Assembly: GCF_030908385.1 (NCBI RefSeq)
Contig: NZ_CP133091.1
Location: forward strand, 3,529,501 to 3,593,500
DNA: 64,000 bases
Origin: Mangrovimonas sp. YM274
GTDB taxonomy: Bacteria > Bacteroidota > Bacteroidia > Flavobacteriales > Flavobacteriaceae
Reading direction: 5' to 3'
In this document: piece by piece, positions 12,295 through 21,108 of the stretch
Layout: the number at the start of each line of letters is the position of its first letter
Numbering within the stretch: the first letter of the stretch is position 1
Notes under the pieces: model-generated
What the model was told of the DNA's origin: nothing
Databases searched by the model: none
Seen by the model: only the letters and a program-made list of their open reading frames with translations
Program-made: the position numbers and the translations under genes

Positions 12295-12328
12295 CTTATA
12301 GGTGAGAAGTGAAAATATAAGTTTTGAT
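12288..12328. promoter_or_regulatory. Second, overlapping inverted repeat upstream of MFS gene
   Basis: Arms ATCAAAACTTATA (12288-12300) and TATAAGTTTTGAT (12316-12328) are perfect 13-bp inverted repeats with a 15-bp spacer. The left arm shares 7 bp with the inverted repeat at 12269-12294, so the two hairpins cannot form together. The spacer contains most of the 18-bp element shared with the susC promoter. Confidence 0.55.
12303..12320 (+). repeat. 18-bp repeat element, copy 1
   Basis: TGAGAAGTGAAAATATAA is present here and again, identical and in the same orientation, at 13591-13608. Both copies are in non-coding DNA that flanks the LacI gene and controls the two arms of the starch locus. 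It may be a shared regulator site or a trace of duplication. Confidence 0.6.
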
Positions 12329-12374
12329 CGGGTGTAAAGATAACAAAAAGTTCGTTACCTACGAGTTATCTTTT

Positions 12375-13415
12375 TTATTTGGTGGATTCTCGCTCTATTA
12401 ATTCGGTTTCCAAAACCACTGTTTTACAGATCTCTTCCTCAGTTTCACCTTCCAATTTATCTATTAAAAGTTCTGCAGCCTTTTCTCCTATTTGCAAGGC
12501 ATGCTGGCTTACAGTCGTCAAACTAGGCGTAGCATGCTTGGACAATACGCCATCGGTAAAACCTATGACCTGCAGGTCTTCAGGAATATTTTTATTAAGA
12601 CGTCTCGCCACTTTCATTGCCGTAAGCGCATAGAGTTCGTTAACCGCAAAAATACCATCCAATTCAGGATTGTCCTTAAAGAGGTATTCAATCTCCCGTT
12701 CCAATTCCTCCAAGTGATCTTCAGAATCCAATTCCTCCACTATTTTCAAGATCAAACCAGATTCCGGTTCAAACTTATGCTCTTCCAAGGCCTCCAAATA
12801 ACCTTGCGTTCTCAAACGCCCTACACTAACATAGTCTTTGGTGGTTATGATAGCAATATGCCTACAACCATTGGCGATTAATTTTTTAACGGCATTTTTT
12901 GACCCCTGAAAATCATCTACAATTACCTTATCACAGTCTACTTCATTTACTACTCTATCAAACATGACGATTGGCATTCCTTGCGCAATGGTTTCCTTAA
13001 AATGGTGGTAATCCTGCTGCAGCAAAGTTTCTTTGGAAATTGACAGAATAAACCCGTCAATACTGCCATTGGCCAACATTTCCATATTAATGACTTCCTT
13101 GTCAAAAGACTCGTTGGAAAGCCCTACAATAACATTGTACCCTCGCTTATTGGCCACTTTTTCTATCCCCATTATGACCTTGGAAAAAAAGTGGTGCACA
13201 ATCTCCGGAATGATAATCCCAATGGTCTTCGTTTTCCTGTTTTTTAAGCTCAGGGCAATGTTGTTCGGTTTATAGTTATAGAGTTTCGCAAATGCTTGGA
13301 TTTTTTCACGCGTGTCCTCACTAATTTCCTTACTGTTTCTGAGGGCTTTAGACACGGTTCCAATGGAAACCTCCAACTCTTTCGCAATCTGTTTTAGCGT
13401 AACCTTTCTTTTCAT
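12375..13415 (-). CDS. LacI-family transcriptional regulator of the starch locus
   Basis: A 346-residue repressor/activator. The N terminus (VTLKQIAKELEVSIGTVSKAL, residues 4-24) is a LacI helix-turn-helix with hinge YKPNNIALSL, followed by a periplasmic-binding-protein-like sugar sensor domain. The frame extends 40 codons further upstream, but that part is not LacI-like and overlaps the divergent promoter, so the ATG at 13415 is chosen. The gene lies between the MFS-led operon, read in the same direction 132 bp downstream, and the divergent susC operon. By context it should sense maltose or a maltodextrin and regulate both arms. Confidence 0.88.
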   Translation of the reverse strand: MKRKVTLKQIAKELEVSIGTVSKALRNSKEISEDTREKIQAFAKLYNYKPNNIALSLKNRKTKTIGIIIPEIVHHFFSKVIMGIEKVANKRGYNVIVGLSNESFDKEVINMEMLANGSIDGFILSISKETLLQQDYHHFKETIAQGMPIVMFDRVVNEVDCDKVIVDDFQGSKNAVKKLIANGCRHIAIITTKDYVSVGRLRTQGYLEALEEHKFEPESGLILKIVEELDSEDHLEELEREIEYLFKDNPELDGIFAVNELYALTAMKVARRLNKNIPEDLQVIGFTDGVLSKHATPSLTTVSQHALQIGEKAAELLIDKLEGETEEEICKTVVLETELIERESTK

Positions 13416-13518
13416 AAATTTTTCTTTTCCGGCAATAAATATACTCCTAAATTGATAATCTGTTAAATTCTTGGTGCCATATTCATTTATTTCATATTTT
13501 AAGCTAAAGTTTTCAACA

Positions 13519-13532
13519 CGAAAACGTTTGCG
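13519..13532. promoter_or_regulatory. LacI-type operator candidate
   Basis: CGAAAACGTTTGCG is palindromic in 12 of 14 positions with a central CG and core AAACGTTT, the typical architecture of LacI-family operators. It is about 104 bp upstream of the LacI start and 113 bp upstream of susC, just above the predicted susC -33 region, a position suiting either activation of susC or autoregulation. Confidence 0.5.
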
Positions 13533-13561
13533 CAACCCCTATAAAATGGATATCATAAAAA

Positions 13562-13592
13562 TTGACATAAAATTTACCTAGTTTTATCATTG
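13562..13592 (+). promoter_or_regulatory. Putative susC promoter
   Basis: TTGAC (13562-13566) and TATCATTG (13585-13592) are 18 bp apart and fit the Bacteroidota -33 TTG / -7 TAnnTTTG pattern with one mismatch. Transcription would begin near 13599, about 46 bp before the susC ATG. Confidence 0.45.
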
Positions 13593-13608
13593 AGAAGTGA
13601 AAATATAA
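13591..13608 (+). repeat. 18-bp repeat element, copy 2
   Basis: Identical to 12303-12320 (TGAGAAGTGAAAATATAA). Here it starts inside the predicted -7 box of susC and covers the predicted transcription start. Confidence 0.6.
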
Positions 13609-13644
13609 CTAAATAAAGTTAACAAACTAATTCAAAAGTATTGT

Positions 13645-16581
13645 ATGAAAACAACGCTAAATTACTTATTATTCCTGTGTTGCATGCTGCCTTCATTCCT
13701 GTTTGCGCAGTCCCAACTTTCAGGTGTAGTAACGGAAGAATCTTCATCCTTGCCACTACCTGGGGTAAATGTCATTATTAAGGGCACCACTTCGGGAACG
13801 GCAACCGATTTTGATGGGAATTACCAATTGAACGTCAATAATGGAGACGTTATTGTATTTTCCTATGTGGGGTATATTACCCAAGAAATCACTTACACAG
13901 GCCAAAGCACCTTAAACGTTAGTATGGTTGAGGATGCTGCCAAATTGGATGAAGTTGTAATTATTGGTTACGGTGCAGTAAAAAAAGATGACCTTACGGG
14001 AACTGCTGACATGGTAACTTCTGAAGACTTCAACAAAGGACCTATTGTATCCGCCCAGCAATTAATTACCGGTAAGGTAGCTGGGGTGTCCATTACATCT
14101 GGTAGTGGTGCACCTGGTGAAGGACAGGATATCCGTATTAGAGGTACAGGATCCCTATCCTTAAGCAGTAATCCTTTAATTGTAATAGACGGAATCCCTA
14201 TCAATAACGATGCTGTTGGTGGTGCCAGAAACCCATTAAACCTGGTTAACCCTAACGACATTGAAAGCATGGTGGTTTTAAAAGATGCCTCTGCAACGGC
14301 CATTTATGGGTCTAGAGGGGGTAACGGGGTTATTTTGATTACCACTAAAAAAGGAAAGGACAACGATTTTAAATTCAATTTAAATTCTTCTACTACGCAT
14401 CACACCTCAAATGCTACCGTAGACCTTCTTAATGCAGATCAATTTAGAGAAGTTGTTGCTAACCATCCTCGTGCCAATGAAGCCACATTGGCCCTGCTAG
14501 GTAATGCCAATACCGATTGGCAGGATGAAATTTATTCAAATGCTTTTGGTCAAGATCACAACTTTAGTGCTTTGGGAAGTGCTTGGGGAGTTCCAATGAG
14601 AGCCTCTTTAGGATATTCCGATCATGATGGTATCTTAAAAAGAGACAACTTTAAAAGAACCACGGGGTCCTTGAGTTTCACTCCTAAATTATTTGACGAC
14701 CATCTTAAAATTGAGTTAAACGCTAAAGGACAGTACACTGAGAATTTCTTTGGAAACAGAGGCGCTATTGGCTCTGCCAACGTGTACGACCCTACGCAGC
14801 CTGTATACAATGCAGATGGCAGTTACTTTGATTGGGTAGACGGTACTGGTACACACATTAGTTTATCACCTATTAACCCGGTAGCTCAATTGAACTTGGT
14901 TGATGACACCTCTGAGGTTAGACGTTTCTTAGGAAATGCCAAAATGGACTATAAATTCCATTTCTTACCAGAATTAACAGCGACTGTTAATTTAGGGTTA
15001 GACAAATCCAATAGTGCTGGAAGAACAGTTACTTCAGAAGAATATCCTTCAACTGATCCAGATTGGATTGGTTCCAGAAATGAATATTCCCAAGAAAGAA
15101 CAGACCAATTGCTAGATGCCTATTTGACATACAACAAGTCATTTAATGATGAGGCCCACAATTTAAATGTGGTAGCGGGATACTCCTACCAATCATTTGA
15201 ATTTGATGGCTACAGCTATAGCAGTATCGATGAGCAAAACGCCATTGAAAACCCAGATGCCGATATTCAATTTGAATACATTGACAGAAGTAAAAGTGTA
15301 TTGCTTTCTTATTTTGGTAGATTGAACTACGACTATAAAGGACGCTACTTATTAACTGCAACTTTTAGAGCAGATGCTTCTTCCAAACTTAATTCGAACG
15401 ACAGATGGGGGTATTTCCCGTCAGCTGCTTTGGCTTGGAACCTTAAAAAAGAAGAATTCATGGAAGATAGTGGTGTCACCGAATTGAAACTTAGAGTTGG
15501 TTACGGAACCGTAGGTAACGTAAACGGTTTGGGAGACTACTTATTCTTAACTCGTTATACAGGAAGTAACTCTTTTGCAACCTATCTATTTGGAAATAAT
15601 TACTATCCAACCTATAGACCGGATGCTATCAACAAAGATCTTAAATGGGAGGTTAGTGAAACCTTTAACGTTGGTTTGGACTATGGCTTTGCAGAGAACA
15701 GAATTAAAGGGTCTGTTAATGCCTACATAAGAAAAAGTAACGATTTGATTGCCACCTCAACGGTAGATCCATTTACCAACTTCTCTAACAGAATCGCTGC
15801 CAATATTGGTGACATGGAAAACAAAGGTGTAGAATTTGACCTTACTGTAATTCCTGTTAGAACTGAAGATTTTGAGTGGTCTGTTAACTACAATGTCTCT
15901 TTTAATGACAATGAAGTAACACGTATGCCAGACCAACAGTATGTTGGAGGTATCTCGGGAGGTGTAGGTAACAACATCCAAACCCACATAGAAGGGGAAG
16001 CGCCCTATAGCTTCTTGGTATTCCAGCAAATCTATGACGAAAACGGCGATCCTATAGAAGGAGCGTTTGTTGATAGAAATGGTGATAACGTTATCAATGA
16101 TGCCGACAAGTTCATCTACAAAGATCCTTACGCTGATGTATTAATGGGATTGAACACCAATGTATACTACAAAAATTGGGACCTTTCCGTACAAACAAGA
16201 GCTAGCATTGGTAATTATGCATACAACAACGTGGCTTCAGGAAATGCCTACCTAAATAATGTAATTCCTTCAAGTAACAATTATTTAAGCAATATTCATT
16301 CTGAATATTTAAATTCAGGATTCCAACAAATTACTGACAATACCTTGTTAAGTAACTACTTTATACAGGACGCCTCTTTCTTTAGAATAGACAACATCAC
16401 TTTAGGACACACCTTAAACCATGCTATCAAAGACACTACAATTAGACTTTACGGTTCTATTCAAAACGTAGCAGTCTTTACAGATTACGATGGCTTAGAT
16501 CCCGAAATCAATGGTGGTATCGACAACAGTTTTTACCCTAGACCAAGATCTTTCGTGTTTGGTGTTAATATTGACTTTTAA
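13645..16581 (+). CDS. susC: SusC-like TonB-dependent maltodextrin transporter
   Basis: A 978-residue outer-membrane protein. A signal peptide ends at FLFAQ (residue 22), followed by a carboxypeptidase-regulatory-like beta-sandwich (LSGVVTEESSSLPLPGVNVIIKG onward, about 24-100), a TonB box/plug domain (VVIIGYGAVKKDDLTG, about 105; IRGTGSLS; SRGGNGVILITTKKG) and a 22-strand barrel with a terminal aromatic residue (NIDF). It imports bound oligosaccharides into the periplasm with energy from TonB. First gene of the plus-strand operon, 11 bp before susD. The symbol is by family and context. Confidence 0.95.
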   Translation: MKTTLNYLLFLCCMLPSFLFAQSQLSGVVTEESSSLPLPGVNVIIKGTTSGTATDFDGNYQLNVNNGDVIVFSYVGYITQEITYTGQSTLNVSMVEDAAKLDEVVIIGYGAVKKDDLTGTADMVTSEDFNKGPIVSAQQLITGKVAGVSITSGSGAPGEGQDIRIRGTGSLSLSSNPLIVIDGIPINNDAVGGARNPLNLVNPNDIESMVVLKDASATAIYGSRGGNGVILITTKKGKDNDFKFNLNSSTTHHTSNATVDLLNADQFREVVANHPRANEATLALLGNANTDWQDEIYSNAFGQDHNFSALGSAWGVPMRASLGYSDHDGILKRDNFKRTTGSLSFTPKLFDDHLKIELNAKGQYTENFFGNRGAIGSANVYDPTQPVYNADGSYFDWVDGTGTHISLSPINPVAQLNLVDDTSEVRRFLGNAKMDYKFHFLPELTATVNLGLDKSNSAGRTVTSEEYPSTDPDWIGSRNEYSQERTDQLLDAYLTYNKSFNDEAHNLNVVAGYSYQSFEFDGYSYSSIDEQNAIENPDADIQFEYIDRSKSVLLSYFGRLNYDYKGRYLLTATFRADASSKLNSNDRWGYFPSAALAWNLKKEEFMEDSGVTELKLRVGYGTVGNVNGLGDYLFLTRYTGSNSFATYLFGNNYYPTYRPDAINKDLKWEVSETFNVGLDYGFAENRIKGSVNAYIRKSNDLIATSTVDPFTNFSNRIAANIGDMENKGVEFDLTVIPVRTEDFEWSVNYNVSFNDNEVTRMPDQQYVGGISGGVGNNIQTHIEGEAPYSFLVFQQIYDENGDPIEGAFVDRNGDNVINDADKFIYKDPYADVLMGLNTNVYYKNWDLSVQTRASIGNYAYNNVASGNAYLNNVIPSSNNYLSNIHSEYLNSGFQQITDNTLLSNYFIQDASFFRIDNITLGHTLNHAIKDTTIRLYGSIQNVAVFTDYDGLDPEINGGIDNSFYPRPRSFVFGVNIDF

Positions 16582-16592
16582 AAATTGCAACT

Positions 16593-18173
16593 ATGAAAAA
16601 TATCTTTAATAAAATATCATACGCTTTTATAGCCTTGGCAATGGTGAGCTGTCATAACGATTTGGATCAATCTCCAATAGACCCAGACAGTTTTACCGAA
16701 GAAGACGTATATGCCAATGCCGATGAAGCAAAAAGCGCCTTAGCAAAACTATATGCTGGTTTTGCAGTGACGGGACAACAAGGACCTGCGGGAAATCCAG
16801 ATTTGGATCCAAATGACATCGACGAAGGGTTTTCGCAATTCACAAGAACCTTGTTCTACCTTAATGAATTAACTACAGACCATGCTGTATTAGGCTGGGG
16901 TGATGCTGGAGTTGCCGACATGCACGGCATGTATTGGACAGACAGTAACGACTTTACAAACGCCATGTACAACCGCTTGGGACAAGAAGTTTCCTTCTGT
17001 AATTCATTTATTGAAAATGCAGGACAATTATCCGATGCTGAAGTACAAACGTTTATCGCTGAAGCACGCTTCCTTAGAGCCTACGCTTACTACAACTTAA
17101 TGGATTTATATGGAAACGTACCTATCCAAACTACTGTAGCGACTACATTACCAACTCAAAACTCACGTCAAGAAGTTTTCAATTTCATTGAAGCGGAGTT
17201 ATTGGAAGTGAAAGACCTATTACCTGCCAGCGGTGCCAACGAATATGGCCGTGTAGATCGCGTAGCTGCTTGGGCTTTATTAAGCAGACTGTACCTTAAT
17301 GCTGAAGTTTATATCAACGAAAACAGATATAATGACTGTATTACCTACTGTAATGAAGTTATGAATTCGTCTTACTCTCTTAACATGTCTGACGGGAACG
17401 GAAACGGAACAGCCTATGACGAATTGTTCTTGGCTGATAACGACAGTAATGGTGCCCAAAACGAGTTCATCTTCGCATTGAATTTTGACGGTGTACAAAC
17501 CCAAACTTATGGGGGAACCACCTTTTTAGTACATGCACAAATTGGAGGCTCTATGGTTCCTGCCGATTATGGTGTAGACAGTGGTTGGGCTGGTTTAAGA
17601 GTAACTAGTAGCTTGGTGAACAATTTTGAAGATGGTGATATGAGAGCTATGTTCTATACCGATGGTCAGTCTTTGGAAATTGAGGATATCTCTCAATTCA
17701 GCAATGGGTATGCGGTGACCAAATTCAAAAATATCGACACCAACGGTAACCCAGGAGTTGGTTCTGGTCAAGATTTAAGAACAGACAATGATTTACCACT
17801 GATCCGTTTAGCAGAAATTTACCTTAACTATGCCGAAGCTACCTTAAGAGGCGGCAATGGCGATATGGCCACGGCGGTGCAAAAAGTCAATGAAATAAGA
17901 ACAAGAGCTTTTGGTGGAAATACAGGAAACATAACTTCCAGCAATCTTACTTTGGACTTTGTTTTGCATGAAAGATCTAGAGAATTGTACTGGGAATTGT
18001 TAAGACGTACCGATTTAATTCGTTACAACCAGTTTACAACAGGAAGCTATTTATGGCCTTGGAAAGGAGATCAACCTAATGGAATTTCTGTAGACTCTTA
18101 CAGAAACCTATTCCCTATTCCTAACAATAACTTAGCGACCAATCCTAACCTTACCCAAAACCCAGGATACTAA
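16593..18173 (+). CDS. susD: SusD-like surface starch-binding lipoprotein
   Basis: A 526-residue RagB/SusD protein. The lipobox ends at Cys20 (AMVSC), followed by an acidic stretch. TPR-like helices (EARFLRAYAYYNLMDLYGNVP; WALLSRLYLNAEVYI) and the C-terminal LRRTDLIRYNQF/NLFPIP signature are typical. It forms the lid over the SusC barrel and captures maltodextrins at the cell surface. It follows susC by 11 bp and precedes the SusE-like gene by 6 bp. Confidence 0.95.
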   Translation: MKNIFNKISYAFIALAMVSCHNDLDQSPIDPDSFTEEDVYANADEAKSALAKLYAGFAVTGQQGPAGNPDLDPNDIDEGFSQFTRTLFYLNELTTDHAVLGWGDAGVADMHGMYWTDSNDFTNAMYNRLGQEVSFCNSFIENAGQLSDAEVQTFIAEARFLRAYAYYNLMDLYGNVPIQTTVATTLPTQNSRQEVFNFIEAELLEVKDLLPASGANEYGRVDRVAAWALLSRLYLNAEVYINENRYNDCITYCNEVMNSSYSLNMSDGNGNGTAYDELFLADNDSNGAQNEFIFALNFDGVQTQTYGGTTFLVHAQIGGSMVPADYGVDSGWAGLRVTSSLVNNFEDGDMRAMFYTDGQSLEIEDISQFSNGYAVTKFKNIDTNGNPGVGSGQDLRTDNDLPLIRLAEIYLNYAEATLRGGNGDMATAVQKVNEIRTRAFGGNTGNITSSNLTLDFVLHERSRELYWELLRRTDLIRYNQFTTGSYLWPWKGDQPNGISVDSYRNLFPIPNNNLATNPNLTQNPGY

Positions 18174-18179
18174 AAACAG

Positions 18180-19241
18180 ATGAAAATGAAACAGCTTATA
18201 AATTATTGTTTAATCGTGGCTACCATGTTTTTCGTTGCTTGTAGCAGTGATGACGGCCACGACGACTTCCAAATTACCGAAGGGACATTTGGAGACATTT
18301 TAACACCCAACGATGGGCAGTCCTATACCTTAAACCCTTTTGAAAATCAAACCAACACGGCCATTACGATTACTTGGGAAAATGCCGATTATGGTGTACC
18401 AACCCAAATAAGTTATATCGTAGAAGCAACCCAAAGTGGTACCGATTTTGAAGAACCTATTGTAATAGGAACTACCAGTTCTAACGTGTTGTCTTTAGAC
18501 ATTGCAACATTTAATGGATATGCGGTGGGAGCTGGACTGCTTCCTTTTACCGAAGGAAGTTTGGACATTAGAGTAAAATCAACTATTGGTAACCAAAGTG
18601 ACATGCCACTTTACTCCAATGCCATTTCAGTATCCGTAACACCTTTTACTACGGCATTACCTAAATTGGCTGTTCCTGGAAACCATCAAGGATGGGATCC
18701 TCCAACAGCACCACTTTTAGCATCTTCTGCTTTTGGAGAAACCGATTACCAAGGGTATGTTTGGTTAGATGGTGGTTACAAATTCTTAGCTCCTGATGCT
18801 GCCGGTGCTTTCCAATGGGGCAATACCGACTGGGGAGACGATGGTACTTCTACAGGAGTTCTTGTTGCCGATGATGAAACCGACTGTACTGCCACTGCAG
18901 GCTATTACTTTGTAGAAGCTAACACGGGAGCACTTACCTATGCCACAACTGCAACAGATTGGGGTATCATTGGTGAAGCTACACCTACGGGATGGGATTC
19001 AGACACTGATTTGGTCTACAATAGTTCTACTAGAACTTTGGAAATAGATATTGATCTTGAACCTGGTCCATTTAAGTTTAGAGCAAATAATGAATGGACT
19101 TTTGAATTAGGATCCTTTAACGACGATGGCTTCCTTCAAGCTGGAGGAGATTTAACCTTCGATGGTCCTGCAGGGAATTACCATGTGGTTTTAGACCTAT
19201 CTAACCCAAGGGAATACACTTATTCTCTAACCCAAAACTAA
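18180..19241 (+). CDS. susE: SusE-like surface glycan-binding lipoprotein
   Basis: A 353-residue lipoprotein. The lipobox ends near residue 21 and is followed by SSDDGHDD, an acidic stretch resembling the lipoprotein export signal that sends proteins to the outside of flavobacterial cells. The N-terminal part (about 30-160) is the SusE/SusF Ig-like domain; two C-terminal starch-binding-like modules follow (about 165-260 and 262-353), containing GWDPPTAP and GWDSDTDL. Likely role: retaining starch at the surface next to SusCD. A second ATG at codon 3 is possible. Confidence 0.85.
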   Translation: MKMKQLINYCLIVATMFFVACSSDDGHDDFQITEGTFGDILTPNDGQSYTLNPFENQTNTAITITWENADYGVPTQISYIVEATQSGTDFEEPIVIGTTSSNVLSLDIATFNGYAVGAGLLPFTEGSLDIRVKSTIGNQSDMPLYSNAISVSVTPFTTALPKLAVPGNHQGWDPPTAPLLASSAFGETDYQGYVWLDGGYKFLAPDAAGAFQWGNTDWGDDGTSTGVLVADDETDCTATAGYYFVEANTGALTYATTATDWGIIGEATPTGWDSDTDLVYNSSTRTLEIDIDLEPGPFKFRANNEWTFELGSFNDDGFLQAGGDLTFDGPAGNYHVVLDLSNPREYTYSLTQN

Positions 19242-19247
19242 TTTAAG

Positions 19248-21053
19248 ATGAAACATTTATTAAAAATATTTTCTGCTTTTGCACTACTGCTTGTAGCTGT
19301 AAATTGTAACAATTCCGATGATTTCACCTTCATCGACCCCGCCGAAAGTTTCAAGATTGTTTCTCCAAACGAAAATGCAGCCTTGTTATTGGATGGTGCC
19401 AACACCCAAAATGTGGCGCTTACTCTGGTTTGGCAGGACAACATTTCTGGAGCCGACAATTACACAGTTGAAATGGCTGCCGATGAAGAATTTACAGCGC
19501 CTATTGTTTTAGGATCCTCTACCTCCCTTTCATTTTCAATGACCGTAGGAGAACTTAACGCTGTTTTATTGGATAATAATATTCAAGCTTTTGAAGAATC
19601 TGATGTGTTTTTTAGAATCCTAGGAGGAGATGATATTTCAGAAGTGCTAAAAATGAAACTTAGCTCTTACCCTGAAAACAATCCTGTAATTACAAGCCCC
19701 GATAGCTCTTTTGAAATCGTCCTTACAGATATTTCCGAAGACGAGCTTGCAACAACCATTGAATGGAATGATCCTGATTTTTCAGAGAATCCTACAGCTA
19801 CCATCAACTACTATGTTGAAGGCGCCATTGCAGGAACCGATTTCGCTACTGTTGAAACCTTAGGAACTACAGAGGATACTATGTTGGAAATGACCTATGG
19901 TGAATTGAACGACGTTGCCCTTAACTTGGGAATTGAACCAGAAACTGCTGGATCAATAGATATTAGAATCCGTTCGGTGATTGAAACTGCAGCAGGCGAT
20001 TTAGAGCGTATATCAAATGTTATTACCATTACGGTTACACCATATGAAACTGCACTTCTACCAGTTATCTATGCAGTTGGTGCTGGCATCCCTACAGCTG
20101 GTTGGGTATGGGATTCTCCTGCAGAATTCCCACTTCAGGGAAGTGTGTACTCCGGAAACGTCATGTTATCACCTGAGAACGATGGTAACTTTAGATTCTT
20201 TGGACAACAAGATTGGGGTCCAGTTAGCTTCAACTATCCGTGGTATGAGTCAAGAGGATTTACGATTGATGAAAACTTGGTTAACGCCAATGATGGTGAC
20301 AGCAACTTCCAGTTTATTGGAACTGAGGGGGAGTATTTCCTGGAAATCGATATGGAAAACAAGACCATCACTTTAGGCCCTCCTGTTGTTGGCCCTAACT
20401 GTGAGTACGATCAATTATGGTTGGTAGGCGCTGGTATTACTAATGCGGGTTGGAATTGGGACTCTCCAGTGGAATTACCTTGTACTGGAAATGGAGTCTA
20501 TTCTGGAAATGTTGACTTTAGCAATGACTCTTTTAGATTCTTTGCGCAACAAGATTGGAATCCGATTAGCTTTAATTACCCATATTACGAAGGAGCAGGG
20601 TATACCATCGACAGTAACTTTGCAAATGCCAATGATGGTGACAGTAACTTTAGCTTTACAGGAACGCCTGGAGAATATTACCTAAGCGTAGACACCATTA
20701 ATAAAACCATCACATTGGGTGACCCTCAAATTGAGTGCGAATATGAAACCCTTTGGATTGTTGGTGCCGGAGTTAATGGCTGGAACTGGGACTCCCCAGT
20801 GGAATTCCCTTGTACAGGAGCTGGAGTATATTCTGCTGAAGTAACCTTTACAAACGAGGCCTTTAGATTCTTCGCACAACAAGATTGGGGTCCAGTTAGC
20901 TTTAATTACCCACATTACGAAAGTGAAGGCTATACTATCGATTCCAATTTTGAAAATGCCAATGACGGCGATAGTAATTTCAGTTTTGTAGGCACGCCTG
21001 GGACGTATATACTCACCATGGACACCGTCAACAAAACCATAACCCTTCAATAA
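19248..21053 (+). CDS. susF: SusE/SusF-like lipoprotein with three tandem binding modules
   Basis: A 601-residue lipoprotein (lipobox at about residue 21, VNC-NNSDD) that follows the SusE-like gene by 6 bp. Two N-terminal Ig-like SusE domains (about 28-140 and 145-268) are followed by three tandem modules of about 112-116 residues beginning near residues 269, 385 and 497. Each carries VGAG..GW.WDSP, FRFF.QQDW, SFNYP and NANDGDSNF. By family these are carbohydrate-binding modules presented at the cell surface. Modules 2 and 3 remain very similar at DNA level, which points to recent duplication. Assignment as SusF is by position and domain type, not by close identity. Confidence 0.82.
   Translation: MKHLLKIFSAFALLLVAVNCNNSDDFTFIDPAESFKIVSPNENAALLLDGANTQNVALTLVWQDNISGADNYTVEMAADEEFTAPIVLGSSTSLSFSMTVGELNAVLLDNNIQAFEESDVFFRILGGDDISEVLKMKLSSYPENNPVITSPDSSFEIVLTDISEDELATTIEWNDPDFSENPTATINYYVEGAIAGTDFATVETLGTTEDTMLEMTYGELNDVALNLGIEPETAGSIDIRIRSVIETAAGDLERISNVITITVTPYETALLPVIYAVGAGIPTAGWVWDSPAEFPLQGSVYSGNVMLSPENDGNFRFFGQQDWGPVSFNYPWYESRGFTIDENLVNANDGDSNFQFIGTEGEYFLEIDMENKTITLGPPVVGPNCEYDQLWLVGAGITNAGWNWDSPVELPCTGNGVYSGNVDFSNDSFRFFAQQDWNPISFNYPYYEGAGYTIDSNFANANDGDSNFSFTGTPGEYYLSVDTINKTITLGDPQIECEYETLWIVGAGVNGWNWDSPVEFPCTGAGVYSAEVTFTNEAFRFFAQQDWGPVSFNYPHYESEGYTIDSNFENANDGDSNFSFVGTPGTYILTMDTVNKTITLQ
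20052..21050 (+). repeat. Three tandem coding repeats in the SusF-like gene
   Basis: Units are about 20052-20399, 20400-20735 and 20736-21050. The Cys codons that open units 2 and 3 are exactly 336 bp (112 codons) apart; the VGAG codons of units 1 and 2 are 348 bp apart. Several stretches (for example around the QQDW and NANDGD codons) are nearly identical in all three. Confidence 0.85.
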
Positions 21054-21063
21054 GAAGTTTTAC

Positions 21064-21095
21064 AAATGGGCTATGAGAAATCATGGCCCATTTTA
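21064..21095 (+). terminator. Strong hairpin between susF and GH13 genes
   Basis: Arms AAATGGGCTATGA (21064-21076) and TCATGGCCCATTT (21081-21093) form a 13-bp stem with one U-G wobble, capped by a GAAA tetraloop and followed by a short T run. It sits in the 55-bp gap of an otherwise tight operon, so it may cause partial termination or protect the upstream mRNA end. Confidence 0.65.
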
Positions 21096-21108
21096 ATATA
21101 AAATAGCT

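Noticed and set aside
13416-13535. Longer N terminus (40 codons) for the LacI regulator
   Set aside because: The extra residues are not LacI-like and would cover the operator-like palindrome; the ATG at 13415 begins the helix-turn-helix.
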